Below, one piece after another: positions 7,879-16,197 of a DNA stretch of 64,000 bases. The stretch's first letter is position 1; every line of letters starts with the position of its first letter. The notes beneath the pieces are model-generated. The model made no database searches. It was given only the letters and a program-made list of their open reading frames with translations, and was not told where the DNA came from. Origin of the DNA: UBA1764 sp045616685 (GTDB lineage: Bacteria > Bacillota > Clostridia > Peptostreptococcales > Anaerovoracaceae); the NCBI GenBank assembly GCA_045616685.1, contig JAZLHF010000008.1:1-64000 (forward strand), written 5' to 3'. Position numbers and translations under genes: made by a program.

Positions 7879-9031
7879 ACCAATGTGTCCGCAAGCTGGT
7901 ATTTGCGGAGGCTGCACATTTCAAGACCTTGATTATAATGAACAACTTGATAAAAAACTTGAATCTGCAAAAGAGTCTTTAATTTCCAATGGAATTGATG
8001 ATGACATCCTGTCTGAGATAAGCCCTAGTCCAGAAATATATTCTTATAGGAATAAGATGGAGTATACTTTTGGCGATGAAATAATTAATGGCCCATTAAA
8101 TCTTGGGATGCACAAGATGGGTAGTTATATTTCAATTATTGATGCAAGCTGCTGCCAATTAGTACCTGATGATTTTAATAGTGTGTTAAAATCAACACGC
8201 AATTGGTGCATCAAGCAAGGTTATAAGTTTTACCATAAGAAAAGACATGATGGACTTCTTCGAACTTTGCTTATCAAGCATGGCGTACGAACTAATGAAC
8301 TTCTAATTAATATAGTTACATCTAGCTTTGGTGACTTTGATGAAGAAGCTTATGTCAAGTTGCTTCTTGGTTTAAATCTGGACAACAAAATTATCGGAAT
8401 TATTCATACTATTAACGATAATATTGCTGACGCTTTAATCTGCGACGAAGAAAGAATTCTTTATGGAAGGGATTATTATTTTGAAGAAATAATGGGGCTT
8501 AAGTTTAGAGTAGGAGCATTTAGTTTCTTCCAGAGTAATGTTTTGGCTGCTGAAAAGCTTTATAATTCTGCTCTTAATCTTATTCCAGATTTAGAAGGGA
8601 AAACCGTTTTTGATCTTTACTGCGGTACTGGTACTATTAGTCAGGCAATGGCATTAAAAGCTAAGAATGTAGTCGGAGTTGAAATTGTAGAAGATGCCGT
8701 TAATTCAGCTATTGCGAACGCAAAACTCAACAATCTTTCGAATTGTAGATTTATATGCGGTGATGTTCTAACGGTTTTAGATGAGATTGAAGAAAAGCCA
8801 GATGTAATTGTTGTAGATCCTCCAAGATCAGGAATTCATCCAAAGGCAATGAAAAAGATTTGCGCCTACCAAGTTCCTGAGATTGTTTATATATCTTGCA
8901 ATCCGAAGACTTTGGCAATTAATCTTGCTTCGGCAATTGAAGAAGGTTACAATCCAGTTTTAATGAAATGCTTTGATAATTTCGCCTTCACAAAACATAC
9001 TGAAGCAATTGTTTTACTGTCTAAAAAGTAA
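7865..9031 (+). CDS. 23S rRNA (uracil-5-)-methyltransferase, RlmCD/TrmA family
   Basis: SAM-dependent m5U methyltransferase. An N-terminal 4Fe-4S motif CPQAGICGGC plus a later Cys in SCCQLVPDD gives four candidate ligands. The Rossmann domain shows DLYCGTGTISQ, and the C-terminus has VVDPPRSGIHP and the catalytic-Cys motif YISCNPKTLA. At 388 residues it lacks the N-terminal TRAM domain of about 60 residues carried by RlmCD and RlmD proteins, so the substrate cannot be fixed from sequence (U747/U1939 of 23S rRNA or tRNA U54). The ATG at 7865 overlaps tgt; an in-frame ATG at 7883 is an alternative. Confidence 0.85.
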   Translation: MANSRPMCPQAGICGGCTFQDLDYNEQLDKKLESAKESLISNGIDDDILSEISPSPEIYSYRNKMEYTFGDEIINGPLNLGMHKMGSYISIIDASCCQLVPDDFNSVLKSTRNWCIKQGYKFYHKKRHDGLLRTLLIKHGVRTNELLINIVTSSFGDFDEEAYVKLLLGLNLDNKIIGIIHTINDNIADALICDEERILYGRDYYFEEIMGLKFRVGAFSFFQSNVLAAEKLYNSALNLIPDLEGKTVFDLYCGTGTISQAMALKAKNVVGVEIVEDAVNSAIANAKLNNLSNCRFICGDVLTVLDEIEEKPDVIVVDPPRSGIHPKAMKKICAYQVPEIVYISCNPKTLAINLASAIEEGYNPVLMKCFDNFAFTKHTEAIVLLSKK

Positions 9032-9065
9032 GTGAAAGAATTATAATTCCGTTAATATGAAGTTA

Positions 9066-9100
9066 TTAAGCAGTTCCTGGTAAGGAGCTGCTTAATTGTT
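9066..9100 (+). terminator. Candidate terminator after the ruv-tgt operon
   Basis: A 12-bp stem TTAAGCAGTTCC / GGAGCTGCTTAA (one G-T pair) encloses a 6-base loop. The following tract TTGTT is only weakly T-rich, so efficiency is uncertain. Confidence 0.55.
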
Positions 9101-9145
9101 AAAAAATGGTAATAATTGTGTAAATCTAAAATATGTAAAAAATAC

Positions 9146-9174
9146 TTGCAATATTTGCTTTGTTTATATATACT
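9146..9174 (+). promoter_or_regulatory. rpmB promoter
   Basis: -35 TTGCAA (9146-9151), 17-base spacer, -10 TATACT (9169-9174). The predicted start leaves a leader of roughly 70 bases before rpmB. Confidence 0.65.
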
Positions 9175-9252
9175 TATCAGGTACGAAATCTATGGATTTA
9201 TATCCGTTTACATTAATGAACCCGGCACTGGGTAAGAAGGAGGTGCAGATAA

Positions 9253-9444
9253 ATGTCAAAGAAGTGCGCTATTTGTGGTAAGGGTCAAGTATCCGGAAAC
9301 AATGTTTCCCACTCAAACAGACACACCAGAAGAAAGTGGAACGCTAACATTCAGTCTGTAAAAGTTGAAGAAAATGGTACTGTATCCAGAATCAATGTAT
9401 GCACAAGATGCATCAGATCCGGAAAAGTTTCCCGTGCTATGTAA
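9253..9444 (+). CDS. rpmB: Large-subunit ribosomal protein L28
   Basis: L28, 63 residues. It starts MSKKCAICGKG and carries two CxxC pairs (CAIC and CTRC), the zinc-ribbon form. SHSNRHTRRKWNANIQ is the family core. A strong SD AAGGAGG lies upstream, and the gene has its own promoter and terminator, so it is a monocistronic unit. In Bacillota rpmB is often next to an asp23-family gene, as it is here. Confidence 0.97.
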   Translation: MSKKCAICGKGQVSGNNVSHSNRHTRRKWNANIQSVKVEENGTVSRINVCTRCIRSGKVSRAM

Positions 9445-9461
9445 TTTAAATAGCTTAATTA

Positions 9462-9490
9462 GATCCGAGTTTTTTCTCGGGTCTTTTTTT
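9462..9490 (+). terminator. Intrinsic terminator after rpmB
   Basis: Stem ATCCGAG / CTCGGGT (one G-T pair) followed by CTTTTTTT. The -10 box of the next gene begins only a few bases after the T-tract. Confidence 0.85.
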
Positions 9491-9491
9491 A

Positions 9492-9506
9492 TGCTATAAT
9501 ATATAT
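9492..9506 (+). promoter_or_regulatory. Extended -10 promoter, leaderless asp23-family gene
   Basis: TGC-TATAAT (-10 at 9495-9500), then ATATAT and the ATG at 9507. No good -35 is seen, as expected for an extended -10. The transcript should start at or next to the A of the ATG. Confidence 0.6.
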
Positions 9507-9869
9507 ATGCTTACTCAAATTGAAAATAACAATGGAATAATTAGCTACGATAACGCATTAATTGATCAAGCTATAATGGAATCATTATCTGATTATAAAG
9601 GACGTTTTAAGTTGCTAAAAAAGGAATGCATTATGCAAGAAGATGGTCTTGCTATTTCTATTAACGTGCACTTAAAATTCGGAACAAGTATTAATGATTT
9701 TTCTGAACACGTTTTTACTTACATTTCTAATCTAATTGAAAACTCATTTGAACTGACTCTGGCAAATATTAAATTAAATATATTAGGTGTTTATTCTAAG
9801 AAATTATCTAAGAGAAATATAACCATTGAATTCAACAATCAATCTGAAATCAAATATAACTATGATTAA
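9507..9869 (+). CDS. Asp23/Gls24 (DUF322) family protein, YloU-like
   Basis: Small (120 residues) protein assigned to the Asp23/DUF322 family from its size, its helix-strand pattern with a C-terminal strand ending NITIEFNNQ, and its place between rpmB and recG, where Bacillus yloU lies. Asp23 proteins are abundant cytoplasmic or membrane-associated proteins tied to envelope stress; the exact role is unknown. The fakA/yloV gene that normally sits between yloU and recG is absent. No SD site; see the extended -10 directly upstream. It overlaps recG. The family call rests partly on context. Confidence 0.7.
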   Translation: MLTQIENNNGIISYDNALIDQAIMESLSDYKGRFKLLKKECIMQEDGLAISINVHLKFGTSINDFSEHVFTYISNLIENSFELTLANIKLNILGVYSKKLSKRNITIEFNNQSEIKYNYD

Positions 9870-11862
9870 GGGTTTTGGCCCTAAAAAAGCCGAGGCGTTT
9901 GCACGTCTTGGTATTTTTTGCGTAGAAGATTTTCTTAGATTTTATCCGCGTGATTACGAAGACTTAAGAAATAAAAAATGTATTTCAGATTTAAAGAACG
10001 AAGAAAAGGCCGTAGTAGAGGCAACTATTGTAATTAATACTCTTGGCCGAGGATATGGTCGAAAAAAGACTTTACATTTAGCTGCAGTCGATAAGACTGG
10101 AAGGATGAATGTACTTTTTTTTATGGCTGGATTTATGGCTAAGAACTTTAAAATTGGCGAAACTTATCGATTCTTTGGAAAGGTTAAAGTTGAAAATGGT
10201 AGTGCTACAATGTTTCACCCGGCGTATTCATTAGTTGATGAATCTTCCGAAACTGGAATTATTCCTGTTTATCCATTAACTAAAGGCTTAACTCAAAAGG
10301 ATATCAGAAAAGGAATTAAAGCTGCTATTGAATGTTTAGGCGAATATTCTGAAAGCTTGCCAGATTATGTTATAAAAAAGGCAAATCTTTGTCCGATTGA
10401 CTATGCATTTAAGCAGGTGCATTTTCCTGAAGATGTAAATAAGTTTGGTGCAGCCAGATATCGTTTAATATTTGAGGAACTATTTGATTTAAGAGTCGCA
10501 TTAAGACAATCAGCGAACAGATTTGGCTCTGGTAGAGATGGTATTTCGTTTATGTCTGGCTCGTATGAAGAGTTTATTAATAGCTTATCTTATGAATTAA
10601 CAAATGCGCAAAAGAGGGCTTTGGAAGAAATAAATCACGATATGAATAGCACAAGAGCTATGAATAGGCTTTTACAAGGTGATGTAGGCTCTGGTAAGAC
10701 TTTAATAGCGGAGGCAGCAATGTATAAAGCAGTTAAGGCAGGCTACCAGGCCGCATTTATGGCGCCAACGGAAATACTTGCGAATCAGCATTATCAGACG
10801 CTGCAAGAACTTGGTCTTAATATTGATTTACTTACTTCATCGATTTCAATTTCTGAAAAAAAAGCTATTTTATCGCGACTGGAATCCGGAGAAACGGATA
10901 TTGTTGTTGGAACGCATGCAATTATTTCTGAATCAGTAAAGTTTGCAAATTTGGGCCTAGTTATTACTGACGAGCAACATCGATTTGGGGTTGTTCAAAG
11001 AAAGAAACTTTCTGAAAAATCAAATAATCCAGATATTTTAGTAATGACCGCAACGCCAATTCCAAGAACATTAGCCGTTGTAATCTATTCGGATATGGAT
11101 ATTTCGATTATTGATGAACTTCCGCCTGGAAGAAAGGAAATTCAGACAAGGCAATTCTCTGAAAGCACTCGTGATGAAGCATATAATCTTTTAGTCAACG
11201 AAGTAAAAAAAGGGAGACAGGCGTATATAGTTGCGCCATTTATAGAAGATTCAGAAAGCATATTTGGCAATTCGGCAGAAAGCTTATTTGAAGAGTTTAA
11301 ACATAGATATTCAAATGTTTCATGTGCTCTTCTTCATGGTGATTTAAAGCAATCTGAAAAAGATGATGTAATGCGAAAATTTGCTGCCGGCGATATATCA
11401 GTTTTGATTTCTACGGTAGTAATAGAAGTTGGAATCAATGTTCCTAATGCTAGCGTAATGTTAATTGAGAATTCCGAACGTTTTGGACTGGCGCAGATGC
11501 ATCAGCTTCGAGGCAGAGTTGGTAGAGGTGAATATCAATCATTCTGCTTTATCATTTTAGGTGAAGAAACGAAAATTGCTAAAGAGCGTGCTAATATAAT
11601 GTGCAATTCATCCGATGGTTTTTATATTGCGGAAAAAGACCTTGAAATTAGAGGCCCTGGAGAACTATTTGGTTATAGACAGCATGGTCTTCCTCAGCTC
11701 TACTTAGCTGATTTTGGAAAGCACATGAAGATTGTTGAAGTTGCAAGTATGCTTGCTGATGAAATATTATTTGATGATCCTGATTTGGCTAAGTCGGAGA
11801 ATAAAATGTTAAAAAATACAATTAATAAGACCTATGGAAACGAAATTAGCCTTGTGTTATGA
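9826..11862 (+). CDS. recG: ATP-dependent DNA helicase RecG
   Basis: RecG reverses stalled replication forks and branch-migrates Holliday junctions. The N-terminal wedge/OB region begins SNITMIKGFGPKKAE, followed by helicase motifs Walker A GDVGSGKT (about 286), DEQH (about 385), TATPIPRTLA and the C-terminal QLRGRVGRGE. The longest reading frame starts with TTG at 9826, and its extra residues resemble the family N-terminus. An ATG at 9862 (8-base overlap with the Asp23 gene) is the alternative start. The 678 residues from TTG are typical. Confidence 0.95.
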   Translation: MNSTINLKSNITMIKGFGPKKAEAFARLGIFCVEDFLRFYPRDYEDLRNKKCISDLKNEEKAVVEATIVINTLGRGYGRKKTLHLAAVDKTGRMNVLFFMAGFMAKNFKIGETYRFFGKVKVENGSATMFHPAYSLVDESSETGIIPVYPLTKGLTQKDIRKGIKAAIECLGEYSESLPDYVIKKANLCPIDYAFKQVHFPEDVNKFGAARYRLIFEELFDLRVALRQSANRFGSGRDGISFMSGSYEEFINSLSYELTNAQKRALEEINHDMNSTRAMNRLLQGDVGSGKTLIAEAAMYKAVKAGYQAAFMAPTEILANQHYQTLQELGLNIDLLTSSISISEKKAILSRLESGETDIVVGTHAIISESVKFANLGLVITDEQHRFGVVQRKKLSEKSNNPDILVMTATPIPRTLAVVIYSDMDISIIDELPPGRKEIQTRQFSESTRDEAYNLLVNEVKKGRQAYIVAPFIEDSESIFGNSAESLFEEFKHRYSNVSCALLHGDLKQSEKDDVMRKFAAGDISVLISTVVIEVGINVPNASVMLIENSERFGLAQMHQLRGRVGRGEYQSFCFIILGEETKIAKERANIMCNSSDGFYIAEKDLEIRGPGELFGYRQHGLPQLYLADFGKHMKIVEVASMLADEILFDDPDLAKSENKMLKNTINKTYGNEISLVL

Positions 11863-11869
11863 TTAAAAC

Positions 11870-12409
11870 ATGAGAATTATTACTGGAGAATTTAAAGGAA
11901 GACGTCTAATGACGCCTAAAACGTATGATGTAAGACCGACTACGGATAAGGTTAAAGAGGCCATATTTGATATCCTCATTCCTTATATAAAACAAGATTT
12001 TATATGTGTCGATCTTTTCGCGGGTACAGGCAATCTTGGGCTTGAAGCTATTTCTAGAGGGGCAAAGACCTGTTATTTTTCAGATTCTTCAAGGGCAAGT
12101 GCAAGGCTTGTAAAAGAAAATATCAAAATTTGTGGAGCAGAGGACTATTCTGTCATACTTTTGGGTGATTATAGACAAAATATTGTCCGAATTCATAATA
12201 AAGTTGATATAATCTTAATTGATCCACCTTACGAGTCAGATTTCTATCTGGATGCATTAGAAGAAATCGCCAAAGCTGGCATTTTAAATGTAGGTGGTTG
12301 TATTGTTTGTGAACATTCTGATAGGGATGATCTTCCAGAATCTTATGCAGGTTTCACAAAAGTAAAAGATAAGCGTTATGGAAGCATAGGAGTTACAATT
12401 TATGAATAA
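11870..12409 (+). CDS. rsmD: 16S rRNA (guanine966-N2)-methyltransferase RsmD
   Basis: RsmD methylates G966 of 16S rRNA with SAM during 30S assembly. Seen: MRIITGEFKGR, VRPTTDKVKEAIFDIL (about 22-37), the SAM motif DLFAGTGNLGLEA (about 51) and the catalytic DPPY (about 123). Length 179 is normal. The last 8 bases overlap coaD, the typical rsmD-coaD pair. Confidence 0.95.
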   Translation: MRIITGEFKGRRLMTPKTYDVRPTTDKVKEAIFDILIPYIKQDFICVDLFAGTGNLGLEAISRGAKTCYFSDSSRASARLVKENIKICGAEDYSVILLGDYRQNIVRIHNKVDIILIDPPYESDFYLDALEEIAKAGILNVGGCIVCEHSDRDDLPESYAGFTKVKDKRYGSIGVTIYE

Positions 12410-12875
12410 AGCTGTTTTTACTGGTTCATTTGATCCAGTGCATCTTGGACATATTGATATTATTAAACGTGCTGCCAAAATTTTTGACGAGCTTACTGTT
12501 GCTGTAACAGTAAATCTTGAGAAAGACTCAATGTTTGATTTTGACACAAGGGTTGAAATGATTAAACAATCTTGTAAAGATATTCCTAATCTTAAGGTTG
12601 AAGCTTGCGAAGGTTTAAGAGCTGACTATGTAAATAAGAATGGATTTAATGTAGAAGTTAAAAGTCTTAGAAATAGTACAGATTTAAACTACGAACTTCC
12701 ACTCGCGCAGATGCATTCAAAACTGTATAATAATGCTGAGACGATATTCTTAATGACTGATCCGTCATTATCATATATAAGTTCAACTCAGGTAAGACAA
12801 GTATTTTCTTTAGGCGGAGATGTATCTATGATGGTACACCCAAGCACACTGAAATTAATGAATAAGAAAGGGTAA
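12402..12875 (+). CDS. coaD: Phosphopantetheine adenylyltransferase CoaD
   Basis: CoaD adenylylates 4'-phosphopantetheine to dephospho-CoA, the penultimate step of CoA synthesis. The nucleotidyltransferase signature GSFDPVHLGH (residues 8-17) and the C-terminal YISSTQVRQ are diagnostic. Length 157 is typical. GGAG 9 bases before the ATG lies inside rsmD and may drive coupled translation. Confidence 0.96.
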   Translation: MNKAVFTGSFDPVHLGHIDIIKRAAKIFDELTVAVTVNLEKDSMFDFDTRVEMIKQSCKDIPNLKVEACEGLRADYVNKNGFNVEVKSLRNSTDLNYELPLAQMHSKLYNNAETIFLMTDPSLSYISSTQVRQVFSLGGDVSMMVHPSTLKLMNKKG

Positions 12876-12880
12876 ATCAC

Positions 12881-13411
12881 ATGAAAGTATTGGAACTCTT
12901 AGATGAATTAGATGAGATTATTGAAGTAGCAAGTGGCGTTCCTCTTGTTAAGAAGGTAATGGTCGATCCAGACGAAGTATCTGAAATTGTTAAGGAAATT
13001 AGGGAAGAATTACCTGATGAAATTCAGCAAGCTCAGTGGATTAAGAACGAAAGACAGAGAATTCTCGACGAAGCAAAGAATGAATATGAATCTATTCTTG
13101 CTGATGCTCGCAAGAAGGCTGATGCCATGATTGAAAATGACGAGATTACAATTATGGCAAAAAACAAGGCTGATGAAATTATCCGTGTGGCAAAAGAAAA
13201 TTCTCAGGTTATGAAGATGAGTATTCTCGACTACACAGATAATATGCTTTACAACCTTCAGGAAAAAGTTGATCAGCTTTATGCAACATACTTTACGGAC
13301 ATGTATGATAATCTTCAGAATACATTCGAAAAGATTAATTCAAATATTTCCAACTCAAGAAATGAAGTAAAAGATCAGATTTATAAGGCTCAGGACGAAA
13401 AGGATAAATAA
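12881..13411 (+). CDS. Coiled-coil protein of unknown function between coaD and tmcAL
   Basis: I do not recognise a defined function. The 176 residues are highly charged and almost entirely helical. Residues about 50-125 form an alanine-, glutamate- and lysine-rich coiled coil (ILADARKKADAMIEND) that resembles DivIVA-like proteins or ATP-synthase b/E stalk proteins. There is no signal peptide or membrane segment. Clostridial genomes often carry a similar annotated 'ATPase' at this position. AAAGGG serves as ribosome site. The context (CoA synthesis, tRNA acetylation) does not indicate a role. Confidence 0.75.
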   Translation: MKVLELLDELDEIIEVASGVPLVKKVMVDPDEVSEIVKEIREELPDEIQQAQWIKNERQRILDEAKNEYESILADARKKADAMIENDEITIMAKNKADEIIRVAKENSQVMKMSILDYTDNMLYNLQEKVDQLYATYFTDMYDNLQNTFEKINSNISNSRNEVKDQIYKAQDEKDK

Positions 13412-13414
13412 ATT

Positions 13415-14545
13415 ATGAAACTTGTCGGTGTTGTTGCCGAATTTAATCCGTTTCATAACGGCCATAAGTATTTAATCGATGCCATCCGCGGTGAATTAAA
13501 CCCGGACGGCATTGTTTGCGTTATGAGTGGTGATTTTGTTCAACGCGGATATCCAGCAATCACTGATAAATGGTCACGTGCCAGAGCCGCTGTAGCTGAA
13601 GGTGCTGATTTAGTTATCGAACTTCCTACGGTATTTTCACTAAGCTCGGCTAGCGAGTTTGCCTATGGGGGAATTAAAATTTTAGAAGGTTTAGGTTGCA
13701 TTACTGACCTTGCATTTGGCAGTGAAACGGCTGATATAGAAGAATTAAAAAGAATAGCGGAAATTAATATTGATAATAATGATACTCTTAAAATGGCTTT
13801 AGATGAAGGTTTCTCATATCCAGTGGCGTTGACACGAGTTATTGGGAAACCCCTCGAGCCAAATGATATTTTAGCCGTTGAATATTTAAGAGTTAATAGT
13901 GATTTTGAAGTTCATGCAATTAAACGTAGGGGCAAGGGCCATTTAGCAACAGCAAGTTATATTAGAGATAATATCGCTGAAATTGAAAATTTTGTCCCTG
14001 AAGATGCTCTTTATGAACTTCAAGAATTTCCATTTTGGGACGAGTATGCTGATGCCAAGCTATTTGATATGATTAGATATGCTTTGTTAATGAGGACTCC
14101 AGCAGAATTGTCACAGACAATGGGTATATCTGAAGGCTTAGAGAATGCCCTAAAAAAGGCTGCTGTGGGGGCAGAATCTTTCGAAGACATAATCATGAAG
14201 GCTAAGTCAAAACGTTACACATATGCACGAATTTCAAGATCTCTTATGTGTGTCGCTTTAGACATTAACAAGGCTCTTTTGGAAGAGGCTAAAGAAAGCC
14301 CTCTGTATGCCAGAGTTTTGGCTATGAATGAGAATGGTGCAAAGATATTAAAACTGGCTAAAAAGACTGCTAAATATGACATTATTAGCAATTTAAAGAA
14401 GGCTGAAGTTTTACTATCAAAGAATAAGAATCTTATTGAAACTGATGTTCAGGCAGCTGATTTGTATTCTATTTTAACAGGCCGCAGCGTTTATGATAAT
14501 TCGGACTTTGTCAAAAGCCCTCGTCTTGAATTGGAAGAAGTATAG
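13415..14545 (+). CDS. tmcAL: tRNA(Met) cytidine acetate ligase TmcAL (YlbM)
   Basis: TmcAL forms N4-acetylcytidine at the wobble position of elongator tRNA(Met), using free acetate and ATP. The N-terminal nucleotidyltransferase-like domain shows GVVAEFNPFHNGH (residues 5-17) and SGDFVQRG, followed by the helical C-terminal tRNA-binding domain with KAKSKRYTYARISR. At 376 residues it is slightly shorter than the Bacillus protein. It ends about 90 bases before ackA, whose reaction interconverts acetate and acetyl phosphate. Confidence 0.93.
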   Translation: MKLVGVVAEFNPFHNGHKYLIDAIRGELNPDGIVCVMSGDFVQRGYPAITDKWSRARAAVAEGADLVIELPTVFSLSSASEFAYGGIKILEGLGCITDLAFGSETADIEELKRIAEINIDNNDTLKMALDEGFSYPVALTRVIGKPLEPNDILAVEYLRVNSDFEVHAIKRRGKGHLATASYIRDNIAEIENFVPEDALYELQEFPFWDEYADAKLFDMIRYALLMRTPAELSQTMGISEGLENALKKAAVGAESFEDIIMKAKSKRYTYARISRSLMCVALDINKALLEEAKESPLYARVLAMNENGAKILKLAKKTAKYDIISNLKKAEVLLSKNKNLIETDVQAADLYSILTGRSVYDNSDFVKSPRLELEEV

Positions 14546-14575
14546 TTATATAATTAATAATTGGTGAAAGTTGCG

Positions 14576-14616
14576 GATAGATTAACTTTTGTCAATCTAT
14601 CAATATTTATTATAAA
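14576..14616 (+). promoter_or_regulatory. ackA promoter with overlapping inverted repeat
   Basis: -35 TTGTCA (14589-14594), 16-base spacer, -10 TATAAA (14611-14616). The inverted repeat GATAGATT / AATCTATC (14576-14583 and 14594-14601, 10-base gap) brackets the -35 and could be an operator or a weak hairpin. Confidence 0.5.
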
Positions 14617-14636
14617 AGTATTTAAGGAGAGTAAAA

Positions 14637-15833
14637 ATGAAGGTTTTAGTAGTTAACTGCGGAAGTTCATCACTTAAGTACCAGGTTCTTGAAATGCCTA
14701 GCGAAGAATTACTTTGTAAAGGCCTTGTGGAAAGAATTGGTATTGAAGGTTCAGTTATTAAGCATGAAAAGATTGGAATGGACAAGTATGTTCTTGAAGT
14801 GCCAATGAAGAACCATGAAGATGCACTTGGTCATGTCATCGATGCAATTTTAGATACTGATCATGGTGTTGCAAAGAGCTTAGAAGAAATTGGTGCAGTC
14901 GGTCATAGAATCGTTCAGGGCGGTGAAAAATTCCCAAAGTCAGTTTTCATTGATGATGAAGTTATTAAGGCTGTAGAAGGTTTCACAGATCTTGCTCCAC
15001 TTCATATCCCAGCAAATTTACTTGGTATTAGAGCTTGTAAGAAATTGATGCCAACAACTCCAATGGCTGGTGTATTTGATACAGCATTCCACCAGACAAT
15101 GCCTGCTGAATCTTACATTTATGCACTTCCTTATGAATATTATGAAAAGTACAGCGTACGTCGTTACGGTTTCCACGGTACATCTCACAAGTATGTAACT
15201 CTTAGGGCTGCTGAAATGCTTGGCAAGAAGGTCGAAGATGTTAATCTCGTAACATGCCATATTGGTAGTGGAGCTTCTTGTGCAGCTATTAAGAACGGTA
15301 AATGCTTCGATACATCAATGGGTATGACCCCACTCGAAGGCCTCGTAATGGGTACACGTTGTGGAGATATCGATGCAGCTATCTTAAAGTATCTTGCAGA
15401 TAAGGAAAACCTCAGCCTCGCAGATTTAGATACGATTATGAACAAGAAATCTGGCGTTCTTGGAATATCTGGCGTTTCATCAGATATGAGAGATATCGAT
15501 ACTGCCGTTGCAGAAGGAAACAAGAGAGCAAAAATTGCTTACGATGTATTTATTCATAGAATTAAGCACTATGTAGGTGCTTACCTCGCAGAGCTTGGCG
15601 GAGCAGACGCTATCGTGTTCACTGCTGGAGTTGGCGAAAATAGTGCATCCACAAGAGCTGATGTTTGCAAGGGCCTTGAAGCTCTCGGAATTAAACTTGA
15701 TTCTGCTGCTAACAATGTAAGAGGTGAAGAAGCAATTCTTAGTACAGCTGATTCTAAGATTAAGGTATTACTTATTCCTACGAACGAAGAAGTAATGATT
15801 GCTAGAGACACCTATGAAATCGTTACAAAATAG
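14637..15833 (+). CDS. ackA: Acetate kinase AckA
   Basis: AckA converts acetyl phosphate and ADP to acetate and ATP, the energy-yielding end of fermentative acetate production. Sugar-kinase-fold motifs are VVNCGSSSLKYQ (residues 5-16), RRYGFHGTSH (about 171-180), EGLVMGTRCGDID and FTAGVGENS. Length 398 is typical. A strong AAGGAGAG precedes the ATG, and codon use is that of a well-expressed gene. No pta is seen nearby. The usual ackA-yceD-rpmF order is broken by the absence of yceD (DUF177). Confidence 0.97.
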   Translation: MKVLVVNCGSSSLKYQVLEMPSEELLCKGLVERIGIEGSVIKHEKIGMDKYVLEVPMKNHEDALGHVIDAILDTDHGVAKSLEEIGAVGHRIVQGGEKFPKSVFIDDEVIKAVEGFTDLAPLHIPANLLGIRACKKLMPTTPMAGVFDTAFHQTMPAESYIYALPYEYYEKYSVRRYGFHGTSHKYVTLRAAEMLGKKVEDVNLVTCHIGSGASCAAIKNGKCFDTSMGMTPLEGLVMGTRCGDIDAAILKYLADKENLSLADLDTIMNKKSGVLGISGVSSDMRDIDTAVAEGNKRAKIAYDVFIHRIKHYVGAYLAELGGADAIVFTAGVGENSASTRADVCKGLEALGIKLDSAANNVRGEEAILSTADSKIKVLLIPTNEEVMIARDTYEIVTK

Positions 15834-15835
15834 GC

Positions 15836-15864
15836 TTGACAAGAGCTTTTAGCTTGTTTATACT
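15836..15864 (+). promoter_or_regulatory. rpmF promoter
   Basis: Perfect -35 TTGACA (15836-15841) immediately after the ackA stop, 17-base spacer, -10 TATACT (15859-15864). Predicted leader is about 50 bases. Confidence 0.85.
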
Positions 15865-15921
15865 TTATAAGTCGCGTAAAAACCGCGAAAATTAAGTAAT
15901 TTAAGAAGGAGGTGTTGTTCT

Positions 15922-16101
15922 ATGGCAACCCCAAAAAGAAGAACATCCCATGCTAAGAGTATGAGTAGAAAGTCTCCTAACATGAAGAAATCTGCTCCAG
16001 CATTATCAATTTGCCCACAGTGCCACGAGCCAAAAATGCCTCATAGAGTATGCCCAAATTGCAACTACTATGATGGACAGGCTGTAGTAGCAGAGGACTA
16101 A
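15922..16101 (+). CDS. rpmF: Large-subunit ribosomal protein L32
   Basis: Short gene of 59 residues starting MATPKRRTSHAKSMSRKS, with a zinc ribbon CPQC...CPNC (about residues 31-47). The ribosome site AAGGAGG is strong. It is transcribed from its own consensus promoter and ends in a strong terminator. yceD, which usually precedes rpmF, is not present in the gap after ackA. Confidence 0.97.
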   Translation: MATPKRRTSHAKSMSRKSPNMKKSAPALSICPQCHEPKMPHRVCPNCNYYDGQAVVAED

Positions 16102-16136
16102 AGTACAAAGCAATACATCTTTAGCTAAGGAAAATC

Positions 16137-16169
16137 AAAAAGCGGACCACTGCAGAAGGTCCGCTTTTT
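16137..16169 (+). terminator. Intrinsic terminator after rpmF
   Basis: 12-bp stem AAAAAGCGGACC / GGTCCGCTTTTT around a 9-base loop. The A/T flanks may allow function on both strands. Confidence 0.9.
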
Positions 16170-16182
16170 ACGTGCGATTTTA

Positions 16183-16197
16183 TGATATACTGTTGGT
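16183..16197 (+). promoter_or_regulatory. Extended -10 promoter, leaderless lipoprotein gene
   Basis: TGA-TATACT (-10 at 16186-16191), then GTTGGT and the ATG at 16198. This has the same 6-base spacing as at ruvC and the asp23-family gene. Confidence 0.6.

Noticed and set aside
9096..9281. 61-codon frame overlapping the rpmB leader
   Set aside because: It runs through the rpmB promoter and SD and has no ribosome site or recognisable product.
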